Below are positions 15,044 to 23,872 of a stretch of DNA of 26,366 nt, piece by piece. The position numbers and the translations under genes are program-made. The notes below the pieces were generated by a model. That model saw nothing but the letters and a program-made list of their open reading frames with translations. It was not told where the DNA came from and made no database searches. The DNA is from Prevotella sp. UBA6994 (lineage in GTDB: Bacteria; Bacteroidota; Bacteroidia; Bacteroidales; Bacteroidaceae): NCBI GenBank assembly GCA_002449845.1, contig DJXW01000010.1:508-26873 (forward strand), given 5' to 3'. How positions within the stretch are numbered: position 1 is the first letter of the stretch; the number at the start of each line of letters is the position of its first letter.

Positions 15044-17356
15044 TTACTTCTTCATTTTCTCAATGATCTCCTGGCACTGCTCGTAAGTTAACTCTTTCAC
15101 CTTTGAATGCAAAGCCTTGGGTATGCGATAGTTCTTGCCGTCGTAAGCAATGTACGGACCGTATCTGCCGTTGAGGATTTCCATCTTCGGGTCATTGTCA
15201 AATGCCTTTAAGTGGCGTTGCTGGTCTTGCTTACGCTTTTCGTTGATCAATTCAATGGCAGTTTCTATGGTCACTGTCAGAGGGTCTTCGTCTTTGGGAA
15301 GAGATACAAACTTGCGGTCATGCATGATGTATGGTCCAAACCTACCCGTTCCCACAACCACGGGAGAACCTTCCATCTCACCTAATGTACGTGGCAACTT
15401 AAACAATTCCAATGCTTCTTCAAGGGTGATGGATTCCATGCTCTTGTCGGCAGGTATCTGTGCAAACTGTGGCTTCACGGAGTCATCGGCTGCACCTATC
15501 TGAATCACTGGTCCAAACCTTCCAATCTTGGCAAAGATGGGTCTGCCTGATTTGGGGTCTATACCTATCTCACGTTCGCCAGCCTTGTGTTCAGAGCGAG
15601 ACTTCAATACTCCTTCCACTTCAGGCTCAAAATCTTTGTAGAAGTCTTTGATTACTTTTTCCCAGTCAGACTTACCTGCTGCTATGCTGTCAAATTCCTC
15701 TTCGATATTTGCCGTGAAGTGATAGTCCATGATGTCGGGGAAGTTCTCCATCAGGAAATCATTCACCACTGTTCCGATATCTGTAGGTAAGAGCTTTCCC
15801 TTTTCGCTTCCCACCATTTCCTTCTTTTCCTTGGTGGTTATCTTGTTGTTCTTCAGCACGTCAATGGTGTACTTTCGCTCTTCGCTCTTCTTCTCTCCCT
15901 TTTGCACGTATTCACGTTGCTGGATGGTACTGATGGTTGGGGCGTATGTAGAAGGACGACCGATTCCCAATTCTTCTAACTTATGTACCAAGCTTGCCTC
16001 AGAGTAACGGATGGGACCCTGGCTGAAGCGTTCGATAGAGTTGACTTCCTGGCGAACCAAAGCATCGCCTTTCTTCATGTCGGGCAATACGTGTGAAAAC
16101 TCTTCCTGTCCGTTCTCCTCGTCTTCAGTAGATTCACGATAAACTTTCAGGAAACCGTCAAAGGTGATTACTTCACCGTTGGCGATAAACTTGTTGCTCA
16201 TTGCTCCAAAGGTAGGATGCTGAATGGCAATCTCAATGGTGGTTTTTTCTATTTCGGCTTCTGCCATTTGTGAGGCAGCAGTGCGTTTCCAGATCAAGTC
16301 GTACAAACGTTTCTCTTGTGCCGTTCCACTGATTTCCAAACTCTTCATGTCAGTAGGGCGAATGGCTTCGTGCGCCTCTTGTGCTCCTTTGGTCTTTGTT
16401 TGGAAATTGCGGGTCTGGCTATATTCCTTACCATACAGCTTGGTCACTTCTTCCTTACTGGTAGCAAGGCACAGCTTAGACAGGTTCACACTGTCTGTAC
16501 GCATATATGTGATAAATCCGTTCTCGTAAAGACGTTGGGCTACCATCATGGTTTGACTTACTGAGAATCCCAACTTACGAGCGGCTTCTTGTTGTAACGT
16601 TGATGTGGTGAATGGTGGAGCGGGCATACGCTTTAATGGTTTCTTGCTGATGGCATCAACCATAAACGTTGCATCCTTGCACTTCTCCAAGAAAGAGATG
16701 GCTTCTTCGTGGGTCTTGAATCGTGTATCTAATTCTGCCTTTACCTCTGTTTCTCCTCCAATAGGTGAGAATATGGCATTGATACGGTAATATGGCTCGC
16801 TCTTGAATGCTTGAATCTCTCGTTCTCTCTCAACAATCAAACGAACAGCCACGCTCTGCACACGACCGGCAGACAAGGCGGGTTTCACCTTCCGCCAAAG
16901 TACGGGAGACAACTTAAAGCCCACCAAACGGTCAAGCAGTCTGCGTGCTTGTTGGGCGTTTACTAAATTCATGTCTAAGTGGCGAGGATGCTTGATGGCA
17001 TCTAAGATGGCTGTCTTGGTTATCTCATGAAAAACAATCCTGTTTGTGTTTTCCTCGTCTAATCCTAACACTTCGCAAAGGTGCCATGAAATGGCTTCTC
17101 CTTCGCGGTCTTCATCGGAAGCGAGCCAGATGGTCTTGGCTTTCTTGGCTTTGGCTTTCAAGTCGGAAACCAGTTTGCGCTTTTCCTCTGGAATCTCATA
17201 GTCAGGATTTAAATTGTCCATGTTAATGCTTATCTCCTTTTTCTTCAAGTCACGGATGTGACCGTAAGAAGACATTACCTTGAAATCTTTACCTAAAAAC
17301 TTCTCAATGGTTTTGGCCTTAGCAGGACTCTCTACAATAACTAAATTTTCTTGCAT
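15044..17356 (-). CDS. topA: DNA topoisomerase I (type IA)
   Basis: Relaxes negative supercoils by single-strand passage. A 770-aa enzyme: Toprim domain at the N-terminus with E9 in VESPAKAKTIEKFLG and the acidic triad in DEDREGE (81-87), SAGRVQSVA at 162-170, and the catalytic Y284 in FITYMRTDS with R286. Domains II-IV follow (RPSTYAPTISTIQQREYV). The C-terminus has topoisomerase C-terminal repeats (GRFGPYIMHDRKFVSLP, NGRYGPYIAYDGKNYRIP) instead of CxxC zinc ribbons, as in other Bacteroidetes. It heads a run of four same-strand genes. Confidence 0.96.
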   Translation of the reverse strand: MQENLVIVESPAKAKTIEKFLGKDFKVMSSYGHIRDLKKKEISINMDNLNPDYEIPEEKRKLVSDLKAKAKKAKTIWLASDEDREGEAISWHLCEVLGLDEENTNRIVFHEITKTAILDAIKHPRHLDMNLVNAQQARRLLDRLVGFKLSPVLWRKVKPALSAGRVQSVAVRLIVEREREIQAFKSEPYYRINAIFSPIGGETEVKAELDTRFKTHEEAISFLEKCKDATFMVDAISKKPLKRMPAPPFTTSTLQQEAARKLGFSVSQTMMVAQRLYENGFITYMRTDSVNLSKLCLATSKEEVTKLYGKEYSQTRNFQTKTKGAQEAHEAIRPTDMKSLEISGTAQEKRLYDLIWKRTAASQMAEAEIEKTTIEIAIQHPTFGAMSNKFIANGEVITFDGFLKVYRESTEDEENGQEEFSHVLPDMKKGDALVRQEVNSIERFSQGPIRYSEASLVHKLEELGIGRPSTYAPTISTIQQREYVQKGEKKSEERKYTIDVLKNNKITTKEKKEMVGSEKGKLLPTDIGTVVNDFLMENFPDIMDYHFTANIEEEFDSIAAGKSDWEKVIKDFYKDFEPEVEGVLKSRSEHKAGEREIGIDPKSGRPIFAKIGRFGPVIQIGAADDSVKPQFAQIPADKSMESITLEEALELFKLPRTLGEMEGSPVVVGTGRFGPYIMHDRKFVSLPKDEDPLTVTIETAIELINEKRKQDQQRHLKAFDNDPKMEILNGRYGPYIAYDGKNYRIPKALHSKVKELTYEQCQEIIEKMKK

Positions 17357-17383
17357 AATCCGTTTATGGGTTTATTTAGGGCG

Positions 17384-17391
17384 CAAAAGTA
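17384..17391 (-). promoter_or_regulatory. -7 box for topA
   Basis: TACTTTTG on the minus strand, 27 nt before the topA start codon, fits TAnnTTTG. No -33 match is seen at the normal spacing. Confidence 0.55.
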
Positions 17392-17501
17392 ATGAAATCT
17401 TTTGCTTATACATTATTAATATAGGCAAAATCTTCTAATTTTTTGTGGTTTTTGATTTTTGTTTAGAAATATTTACAATCTTTTAGTGTTATTTCATTGT
17501 T

Positions 17502-18050
17502 TTATTGGTGGATTGTTTTTGGTGACAATCGTGAGGAAATGAATCTTTCCAATCCTTTCCTCAATGAAGCCAATCCAAACAGTTCTGTTTTGATTTCATT
17601 GAGTGGAATCCACATGCAATCTTCTGCATCGTCTGCTGCGTGTAGATAGTTCGTATCTTTCACCTCGCAAAGATAGAATAGGTCGAGCGTGGGTATGTTC
17701 AGGTTGCTGTATAAGTAGGTGTTGTTGATGCTGAAAAGATAGCTGACGTTAGTTACTTCGAGTCCTGTTTCTTCCTTGACCTCCCTTATCACGCCCTCTT
17801 CGGCAGTTTCGCCGATATCGGCGAAACCACCAGGAAGGTCGAGTGTTCCCTTGGCAGGATTGTTCTTCCTCCTTGTCACGAGCAATTCGTTCTTGTCGTT
17901 AAGGATAAATGCCACGTTGGCAGAACTCGGATTCATGAAATATTCAAATCCGCAGTCTCCGCATTTCTTGCTTTTCTCGCTATTTGCCTCAAATCTCTTG
18001 CTTCCGCAAACAGGGCAATATTGGAATTGTTCTAAAGGATGTGACATCAT
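17502..18050 (-). CDS. Nudix hydrolase with N-terminal zinc ribbon
   Basis: A 182-aa nucleotide-diphosphate hydrolase. Residues 12-33 form a C4 zinc ribbon (C12, C15, C30, C33) like the one in NudC-type NADH pyrophosphatases. The Nudix box at 75-97 is canonical (GX5EX7REUXEEXGU: G75, E81, R89, E90, E93, E94, G96). The likely substrate is a nucleoside diphosphate derivative, but the family is broad and this protein is shorter than full NudC. Its ATG directly abuts the stop of the sialate esterase gene, so they are co-transcribed. A second ATG is the next codon and either could start. Confidence 0.9.
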   Translation of the reverse strand: MMSHPLEQFQYCPVCGSKRFEANSEKSKKCGDCGFEYFMNPSSANVAFILNDKNELLVTRRKNNPAKGTLDLPGGFADIGETAEEGVIREVKEETGLEVTNVSYLFSINNTYLYSNLNIPTLDLFYLCEVKDTNYLHAADDAEDCMWIPLNEIKTELFGLASLRKGLERFISSRLSPKTIHQ

Positions 18051-19478
18051 TTACCAATCGTCGCTTCTAAATGGGAACAATGGCAGAGAGGCAGCATTCT
18101 TCACGTTTCCAAGTTGGAAGTTCTTGAAGCAATAACGTACTGCCACAGGGTTTTTCACTTCTGGCGACGTGATGATAATGCCTTTCGTCCAATAGTAATA
18201 GGCATTGGCGGGATGAAACACCTTGTCTTCTCCAGCCAGTTCAAAGCCTTGTATGTCTTCGTATCTGCTGATGGCACCATAGTCGTTTTGTATCTGTACG
18301 AAACAGGTGTCGCCCTTAAACGAATATTCCTTCACCGTAGGACTCTCGCATAGGATTTGGTTCATCCCGTAGAGCTTGTTGAGGGCATGATAAGCCAATC
18401 TCTCGCCCACCTGTCGCTTTTGGCAGGGGTGTATCTGTTGTGTTTCCCAAGGGTAAACAAGGTCATTGGTGCAGACAATCGCACTGTTTGGAATCACCTT
18501 TTGGGCATTGAATTGTTGTTCACGCAGTTTAGCTCCCCAGTCACCATCCATCTTGTCGTAATAATACGGTGCAATCTCCACGAAATAGAAAGGTATCTCT
18601 CCCAGACGGAAATCCCTGCGCCATTGCTCTGCCAAGAGTTTAAGACGACTGGTATATTGACCGGCTGGGTCGCCTACGTTAGAGCAACCTTGGTAATATA
18701 AGATGCCCTTGACGGTATAGTTCAGAATGGGGTGGAATGTGCCATTGCCCCACATCAGTGGGCGATGGTAGTCCCAAGAAAACTTCTTCACGTTCTCCAT
18801 CGAGTCAAGGCTTTCGGTAGTGTGCTGCTTGAGGTTGTCGGCATCCAACCAACTTTCTACGCGCGTACCTCCTTTATTAGCCATGATCAATCCCACGGGG
18901 ATGTCTATAGCCTTATTGACCATTCTTGCAAAGAAATAACCCGTGGCAGAACAGTCTGCAATTGTCGAGGCATTGATTTCTTTCCATTCACAATTGGCAT
19001 CTTCCTGCGGAGTCATCGACATGACGCTGGGAATCTTCACGTAATGGATTCCCTTAAACAATCGAGCTTCTGCCACATAGTCGTTATAGTTTTCTACGGG
19101 ACAGTTGCCAAATCCTTTCACGGGCATTTCCATGTTCGATTGACCTGCACACACCCACACCTCACCCGAAAGGATGTTTTTAAGGGTGGTCTTTTCGCCG
19201 TCGTTGAACGTAATGGTATATGGAGTGTAACTGGCAGCAGGAGTTTTCACGCTTACCATCCATTTCCCGTCATTACCCGTTTTCACGGTATAGGTCTTAT
19301 TGTTCCATGAGGTGGTTACCAATACGGTCTTGCCTGGTTTGTCCCATCCCCATAACCGTGCTTCAGAATTTTGTTGTAAAACCATGTTGTTGCTCAAGAT
19401 GTGTGGTAGTCTCACCTTGGCTTGGCTGTTTATGGCGCAAGCAAAGAGCAACATCAATGTCATTGTCAGATTTTTCAT
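18051..19478 (-). CDS. Sialate O-acetylesterase (SASA family), secreted
   Basis: Removes O-acetyl esters from sialic acids or other glycans. A 475-aa protein with a signal peptide (about residues 1-20, cleaved near SQA-KV), a small N-terminal beta domain (21-100), then the SGNH-like esterase domain: GQSNMEM with S114, GGTRVESW, YYQGCSN, and D339/H350 in NDLVYPWETQQIHP. The C-terminus is a short beta domain. The activity on sialic acid versus acetylated plant glycan cannot be settled from sequence. It is first in a two-gene unit with the Nudix hydrolase and divergent from the alpha-galactosidase gene, which suggests a small glycan-degradation locus. Confidence 0.9.
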   Translation of the reverse strand: MKNLTMTLMLLFACAINSQAKVRLPHILSNNMVLQQNSEARLWGWDKPGKTVLVTTSWNNKTYTVKTGNDGKWMVSVKTPAASYTPYTITFNDGEKTTLKNILSGEVWVCAGQSNMEMPVKGFGNCPVENYNDYVAEARLFKGIHYVKIPSVMSMTPQEDANCEWKEINASTIADCSATGYFFARMVNKAIDIPVGLIMANKGGTRVESWLDADNLKQHTTESLDSMENVKKFSWDYHRPLMWGNGTFHPILNYTVKGILYYQGCSNVGDPAGQYTSRLKLLAEQWRRDFRLGEIPFYFVEIAPYYYDKMDGDWGAKLREQQFNAQKVIPNSAIVCTNDLVYPWETQQIHPCQKRQVGERLAYHALNKLYGMNQILCESPTVKEYSFKGDTCFVQIQNDYGAISRYEDIQGFELAGEDKVFHPANAYYYWTKGIIITSPEVKNPVAVRYCFKNFQLGNVKNAASLPLFPFRSDDW

Positions 19479-19515
19479 ATCAATTGCTTATTTTGATGGT
19501 TGTGTAATAATGATG

Positions 19516-19545
19516 CAAAATTACGAAAAAAAATAATTCAACCAA
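19516..19545 (-). promoter_or_regulatory. Promoter of the sialate esterase/Nudix unit
   Basis: On the minus strand TTG (19545-19543), a 19-nt spacer and TAATTTTG (19523-19516), 38 nt before the ATG at 19478. Confidence 0.65.
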
Positions 19546-19598
19546 CAATTTGTTGTATTTTTTGCATTCGAACATTCTTTTGTATATGAAAGATTTCG

Positions 19599-19606
19599 TA
19601 CTTTTG
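19599..19606 (+). promoter_or_regulatory. -7 box for the alpha-galactosidase gene
   Basis: TACTTTTG, 24 nt before the ATG at 19631. The nearest upstream TTTG (19579-19582) leaves only a 16-nt spacer, shorter than usual. It diverges from the esterase promoter about 60 bp away. Confidence 0.6.
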
Positions 19607-19630
19607 CAAAGTAATTGTAAATGAAAATAG

Positions 19631-21364
19631 ATGAGACGATTATTTTTTTGCTGCTGTCTTGTATGGATGCAGTTGAGCTTGATGGCTCAGGGAGGTCCCA
19701 CGATGGGCTGGAGTTCATGGAACACATACGGGGTGAATATCAATGATGCGCTGATTCGCCGACAGGCAGATGCTATCGTGGCAAAAGGTCTGAAAGCGGT
19801 TGGCTTTGACCACATCAACATTGATGATGGGTTCTTTGGCGGTCGCAATACTTCAACAGGTGAACTCATCATTCATCCTACTCGTTTCCCCAAAGGACTG
19901 AAAACCGTGGCAGACTATATCCATTCTAAAGGCTTGAAGGCTGGTATCTACAGCGATGCAGGTGCAAACACATGTGGTAATATGTACAATGGTGATGTGC
20001 TTAGTGTCAACGTGGGCTTTTATCAATACGACCAGCGCGATGCTGATTTCTATTTCAAGGAGTGTGGCTTCGATTTCATCAAGGTGGACTTTTGCGGTGG
20101 TGATGCCCCGCAAAACAAACAACACTTAGCTCTTGACCCCCAGCAGCGTTATACAGCTATCAGCAATGCCATCAAGGCTACGGGGCGCAATGATGTTCGA
20201 CTGAACGTTTGCCGATGGGCTTACCCAGGAACGTGGGTTCATGATGTGGCATTTTCTTGGCGTACCACCCGTGATATTTGGGATGGTTGGGAATCGGTAA
20301 AAGGCATTCTCTCAGAGAATCTCTATATGAGCGCCTATTGCTACGATGGTCGCTTCAATGATATGGATATGTTGGAAGTGGGTCGTTCCATGACCACCGA
20401 GGAAGATAAAACTCACTTTGGTATGTGGTGTATCATGAACTCGCCACTGCTTATCGGTTGCGACCTAACCACAATAAAAACCACTGCCCTCAATTTATTG
20501 AAAAACAAAGAACTGATAGCCCTAAATCAAGATACTCTCTATCAGCAAGCTTACGTTGTGGCATTCACCAATGGGTGTTATGTCTTGGTGAAAGACATAG
20601 AGACATTAAACGGGACGAAGCGTGCTTTTGCCGTTTATAATCCCAATGATGCACAGAGGAAAGCCACAGTTAAGTTTGAGAATCTTTGTTTAGGAGGAAC
20701 CGTGAAGTTGCGTGACCTTTTCCAAAGAAAAGATGTGGGTGACTTCACCGAGCAATATGAGGTGACAGTTCCTGCTCATGGCACTCGTATCTATATGGCT
20801 GAGGCTACTGAGCGATTGGAACGTAGTCGCTACGAGGCAGAGACGGCTTACATCAGCGACTATCAAGAACTGAAAAACAACCAAGCGGAGCGGACGGGCA
20901 TTTATGAATATAGCGACATTTGCAGTTGTGGCATGAAAGCTGGTTGGCTGGGATATGGTGAACAAAACGATTTGCAATGGCGTGATGTATATAGCCTTGA
21001 TGGTGGTGAATATCAGATGACGATTGCATATATAAGTGGAGAGAACCGTAATATCAACGTTACGGTAAATGGCAAGAGGGTACAGTCTGTTAATGTCAAT
21101 TCAGGTGGTTGGCAGACTGTGGGTAAGAAAAACGTTACCATTCAACTGCAAAAAGGTCGTAACACCATTCGTCTGTCTAATGCCACTTACTGGTTGCCAG
21201 ACATTGATTATATTGACCTCAAACCAGTTATACCTAATGATATCCAAGTTGGCACTTTCGTCAATCCCAGTAATTCCCCTCACTCATACGATTTGGTTGG
21301 AAGACCGTCCCAATCAAACACGTTGGTCCGTATCCAAAATGGGAGGAAGTTTATTGAGCGTTGA
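19631..21364 (+). CDS. Secreted GH27 alpha-galactosidase with C-terminal carbohydrate-binding module
   Basis: Hydrolyses terminal alpha-galactosides. A 577-aa protein with a signal peptide (cleavage near LMA-QG, residue 19). The GH27 barrel (about 25-310) begins GWSSWNTYG and includes INIDDGFF, GLKAGIYSDAG, the nucleophile D153 in FIKVDFCGG and the acid/base Asp in FNDMDML (D244/D246). A C-terminal beta domain of the clan D hydrolases follows, then a CBM6/35-like module (about 396-535, RYEAETAY to DIDYIDLKP). The last 30 residues (SYDLVGRP...VRIQNGRKFIER) resemble a degenerate type IX sorting tail. It is followed five bases later by the TPR regulator gene, which suggests co-transcription. Confidence 0.92.
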   Translation: MRRLFFCCCLVWMQLSLMAQGGPTMGWSSWNTYGVNINDALIRRQADAIVAKGLKAVGFDHINIDDGFFGGRNTSTGELIIHPTRFPKGLKTVADYIHSKGLKAGIYSDAGANTCGNMYNGDVLSVNVGFYQYDQRDADFYFKECGFDFIKVDFCGGDAPQNKQHLALDPQQRYTAISNAIKATGRNDVRLNVCRWAYPGTWVHDVAFSWRTTRDIWDGWESVKGILSENLYMSAYCYDGRFNDMDMLEVGRSMTTEEDKTHFGMWCIMNSPLLIGCDLTTIKTTALNLLKNKELIALNQDTLYQQAYVVAFTNGCYVLVKDIETLNGTKRAFAVYNPNDAQRKATVKFENLCLGGTVKLRDLFQRKDVGDFTEQYEVTVPAHGTRIYMAEATERLERSRYEAETAYISDYQELKNNQAERTGIYEYSDICSCGMKAGWLGYGEQNDLQWRDVYSLDGGEYQMTIAYISGENRNINVTVNGKRVQSVNVNSGGWQTVGKKNVTIQLQKGRNTIRLSNATYWLPDIDYIDLKPVIPNDIQVGTFVNPSNSPHSYDLVGRPSQSNTLVRIQNGRKFIER

Positions 21365-21369
21365 GCATT

Positions 21370-23037
21370 ATGAAATTCATCATACACATCATATCGGTAT
21401 TTCTCATGGCTACGGTACTTGCCTCTTGCGTTGACAACGAAACGATGCGCCAGAGGCTCAGCTACGTGAGCCAGTGCAACCGTGCCGACACGGTATTCAC
21501 CGAGGCGTGGCTGCCCACGGTAGATTCCTTGGTCAGCTACTTCGACCGCCACGGCAACGCCAACGAAAAGATGATGGCACATTACCTCAAAGGACGCGTT
21601 CACCATGACATGGGGGAATCACCCATTGCCCTTGAATGCTACCAAAAGGCAACGGAAATGGCAGATACTACTAAGAAAGATTGCGATTTGAGGACACTTG
21701 CTGCCATTTATGGGCAAATGGCAGATTTGTTTGATAGGAACTATCTTCCTGATGACGAAATGGAGGCATTAAGAAAGGTTGAACATTTTGCTTGGAAGAA
21801 CAAGGATTCACTTACTGCCATTATTGCATATCGACTTAGGACGAGGGTATATCACCTTCGCTGTGATACAGACAGTATGTTATATGTCACAAACAAATGC
21901 ATTGAGATGTATCGTAAACTCGGGCACAATGACCTTGCCACCCAATTATTGATAATGCCTATCAGCGTAAGCCTTGATCGAGGGCAGTACACAGAAGCGT
22001 GGAAATATATGCAAGTTCACGAAAAAGAATCGGGATTCTTTGACAGCAATGGAAATGCCAGGCAAGGCAAGGAACTGTATTATTACTACAAGGGTATGTA
22101 TCTTCTTTCACAAAACCAAGCGGACAATGCCATTCCGTTATTCCACAAGGCTTTGTCAGGAGGGTTCTTAGAGGCTGGCTATAAAGGACTATTATCTGCT
22201 TACAAGCAGAAACGTATACCCGATTCCATTGCTAAATATGCCCAATTGTATGCGACAGGCAATGATTCAACGTTCATGCATGTTAACCAAGAGAGGGTTC
22301 ACCAAGTCAGTGCCCTATACGACTTCAGCCACCAACAACGAATGGCAGAGGAAAATAAGTTGAAGGCAACTTATTTGCGACTTTATATATTACTTTTTAT
22401 TCTATTAGCAACAACCATAATTGCAATATGTGCTTATTTCGTAAACAAAGCACGAACTAAGTCTATGCTTCGAATCAACGAATTATTAAGTAATAGGAAA
22501 GAACTCCAAACTATGTTGGATGAAAAACGGGCACAGATAGCTGCCTTTTCTGCAGAAAAAGAATTAGAGATAGAAAGGATAAAACTAAAAAACTTGAAAT
22601 TGCTTGAAATGCGTTTTGAAGAACAGACACAGCTCCAGCTGGAGATAGAACATTTGAACTTGGAACTAAAAAAGTTTTCAAATTTGGAAATGGAAAAGGC
22701 TTTTTCCAAAACTACGATTGGTCAACTGTTCCTGCAAATCAAGGACAATTATCCCAAACAGCCATCTCCTTCCTCGTTGGATTGGTCACGGTTTACCAAG
22801 TCCTTTCGTGAGCATTTCAATTGTTATTACACGTTTATTACGGACGGCAACCGTCTTTCTACGGATCAATTGCGAATATGCATGATGCTTCGACTGAATT
22901 TTCACGAATATGAAATGGCTCATTTCATGAATACAGACAATCAACGTATAAACCGAGTGAAGCAACAAGTAAACAAGAAATTGTTTGGAGAATCGAACTC
23001 CAAGAGCCTCAGAAACAATCTAAGGCAATATTTTTAA
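21370..23037 (+). CDS. Membrane-spanning TPR regulator with HTH-like C-terminus (DUF6377-type)
   Basis: A 555-aa protein. It has an N-terminal lipobox-like signal (LASC, C20), a periplasmic TPR-rich region (about 60-330), one transmembrane helix (about 336-358), a long coiled coil (about 360-450) and a C-terminal domain (about 465-555). The end 'LSTDQLRICMMLRLNFHEYEMAHFMN...RVKQQVNKKLF' reads like a LuxR/HTH-type DNA-binding fold. This architecture matches the Bacteroidetes family I recall as DUF6377 and resembles SusR-type glycan regulators; I am not certain of the exact Pfam name. The ATG at 21370 is preferred over a TTG at 21361 since it gives a clean signal sequence. It likely senses a glycan for the upstream GH27 gene. 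Confidence 0.75.
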   Translation: MKFIIHIISVFLMATVLASCVDNETMRQRLSYVSQCNRADTVFTEAWLPTVDSLVSYFDRHGNANEKMMAHYLKGRVHHDMGESPIALECYQKATEMADTTKKDCDLRTLAAIYGQMADLFDRNYLPDDEMEALRKVEHFAWKNKDSLTAIIAYRLRTRVYHLRCDTDSMLYVTNKCIEMYRKLGHNDLATQLLIMPISVSLDRGQYTEAWKYMQVHEKESGFFDSNGNARQGKELYYYYKGMYLLSQNQADNAIPLFHKALSGGFLEAGYKGLLSAYKQKRIPDSIAKYAQLYATGNDSTFMHVNQERVHQVSALYDFSHQQRMAEENKLKATYLRLYILLFILLATTIIAICAYFVNKARTKSMLRINELLSNRKELQTMLDEKRAQIAAFSAEKELEIERIKLKNLKLLEMRFEEQTQLQLEIEHLNLELKKFSNLEMEKAFSKTTIGQLFLQIKDNYPKQPSPSSLDWSRFTKSFREHFNCYYTFITDGNRLSTDQLRICMMLRLNFHEYEMAHFMNTDNQRINRVKQQVNKKLFGESNSKSLRNNLRQYF

Positions 23038-23126
23038 TATCAAGAAATCTAATAAGTAATCATCTGAAACACAATAAATTACCATTAGTTTAATGAAACA
23101 AAAGGTATATTAATGGTATATTTTTT

Positions 23127-23149
23127 TTGCCAAAAATGTTTGTTGGCAA
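23127..23149 (+). terminator. Possible terminator after the TPR regulator
   Basis: TTGCCAA (23127-23133) and TTGGCAA (23143-23149) around a 9-nt loop, then TTTCTTTTTC, about 90 bp after the stop at 23037. The hairpin loop and 3' arm overlap the -33 box of the next gene, so this could instead be an operator-like palindrome. Confidence 0.4.
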
Positions 23150-23170
23150 TTTCTTTTTCATCTATTTTTG
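23139..23170 (+). promoter_or_regulatory. Promoter of the DUF3244-like gene
   Basis: TTTG (23139-23142), a 20-nt spacer and TATTTTTG (23163-23170), a near-ideal Bacteroidetes promoter 27 nt before the ATG. Confidence 0.75.
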
Positions 23171-23197
23171 TGGAGTAAAAACCAATAACAAAACATT

Positions 23198-23569
23198 ATG
23201 AAAAAGAAACTTCTTGCAATTATTATTACAATATGTATGACACTTGTACCATCAAGTGTTTTGTCTCAAGTATTATTACCTATAGAATTACAGCTATCGG
23301 AAATTAATCCGACCCCTTATCCTGGTGGTATTCCGAAATCTCCCATTACAGTACCCTCCCTCTCTATTTATGACCACACCTTGTATTTCGATACCCCATG
23401 TGATGGCTGTACGCTGAATATCGTGGATGAGAACGACGTGGTGGTTTATACGTTGGTTATTCCTACGGGTACAACCTCATTGGTACTTCCCTCAACTCTC
23501 TCAGGCGATTATACCATCCAAATCATCCGTGGCAACTACCTCTTCTATGGCACGATTAACTTGCCGTAA
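23198..23569 (+). CDS. Small secreted DUF3244-like protein
   Basis: A 123-aa protein with a clear signal peptide (MKKKLLAIIITICMTLVPSS, cleavage near VLS-QV at residue 23-24). The mature part of about 100 aa is beta-strand rich: LYFDTPCDGCTLNIVDENDVVVYTLVIP, then a turn and SGDYTIQIIRGNYLFYGTINL. This resembles the Ig-like DUF3244 family of Bacteroidetes exported proteins. Two cysteines lie three residues apart. It has its own strong promoter and is the first of a row of small exported proteins. Function unknown. Confidence 0.7.
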   Translation: MKKKLLAIIITICMTLVPSSVLSQVLLPIELQLSEINPTPYPGGIPKSPITVPSLSIYDHTLYFDTPCDGCTLNIVDENDVVVYTLVIPTGTTSLVLPSTLSGDYTIQIIRGNYLFYGTINLP

Positions 23570-23599
23570 ATACTTCTAAACATTTTATATAATGTCCCG

Positions 23600-23647
23600 T
23601 CAGGGAGGTGTGCCTTATATGAGTAATCTAACGGCACACCGACCTGA
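23600..23647 (+). promoter_or_regulatory. Stem-loop with tandem G-A internal loop
   Basis: TCAGG-ga-GGTGTGCC (23600-23614) pairs with GGCACACC-ga-CCTGA (23633-23647) around an 18-nt loop. It lies 30 bp after the DUF3244-like gene and 34 bp before the truncated ORF. The G-A/G-A internal loop could form sheared pairs in RNA. It may end the upstream transcript or act in the leader of the downstream ORF; there is no T-run. Confidence 0.5.
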
Positions 23648-23681
23648 TTATTCAAAACAACAACAATTAATTTTAAACACC

Positions 23682-23825
23682 ATGAAAAAAACAATTATTA
23701 TTCTTTTGGCAATTATTACGCCAATGACTTCATTGGCACAATTGAAAGTTGATTCTTTAGGTAGAATCGGAATAAACACGTCCGAGTCTTTACAATCTTC
23801 ATTAATATTTTGTCTTTCTAAATAA
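23682..23825 (+). pseudogene. Truncated secreted-protein remnant (47 codons)
   Basis: Starts at an ATG with an intact signal peptide (MKKTIIILLAIITPMTSLAQ) and then LKVDSLGRIGINTS. It breaks off after a few unrelated codons (SSLIFCLSK) and a stop. Larger Bacteroidetes exported proteins begin in just this 'QLKVDSLGRVGI' way, so this looks like the 5' end of a longer gene. The last codons overlap the -33 box of the next gene, which suggests the rest was lost when the neighbouring gene was joined on. It could still make a small exported peptide. Confidence 0.6.
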
Positions 23826-23839
23826 ATAATTTATCTTTG
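23809..23839 (+). promoter_or_regulatory. Promoter of the first paralogous secreted-protein gene
   Basis: TTTG (23809-23812), a 19-nt spacer and TATCTTTG (23832-23839). The -33 box lies inside the remnant ORF and the ATG is 33 nt beyond the -7 box. Confidence 0.75.
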
Positions 23840-23872
23840 CATAGTAATAACCAATTATCATTGATATAAGCT

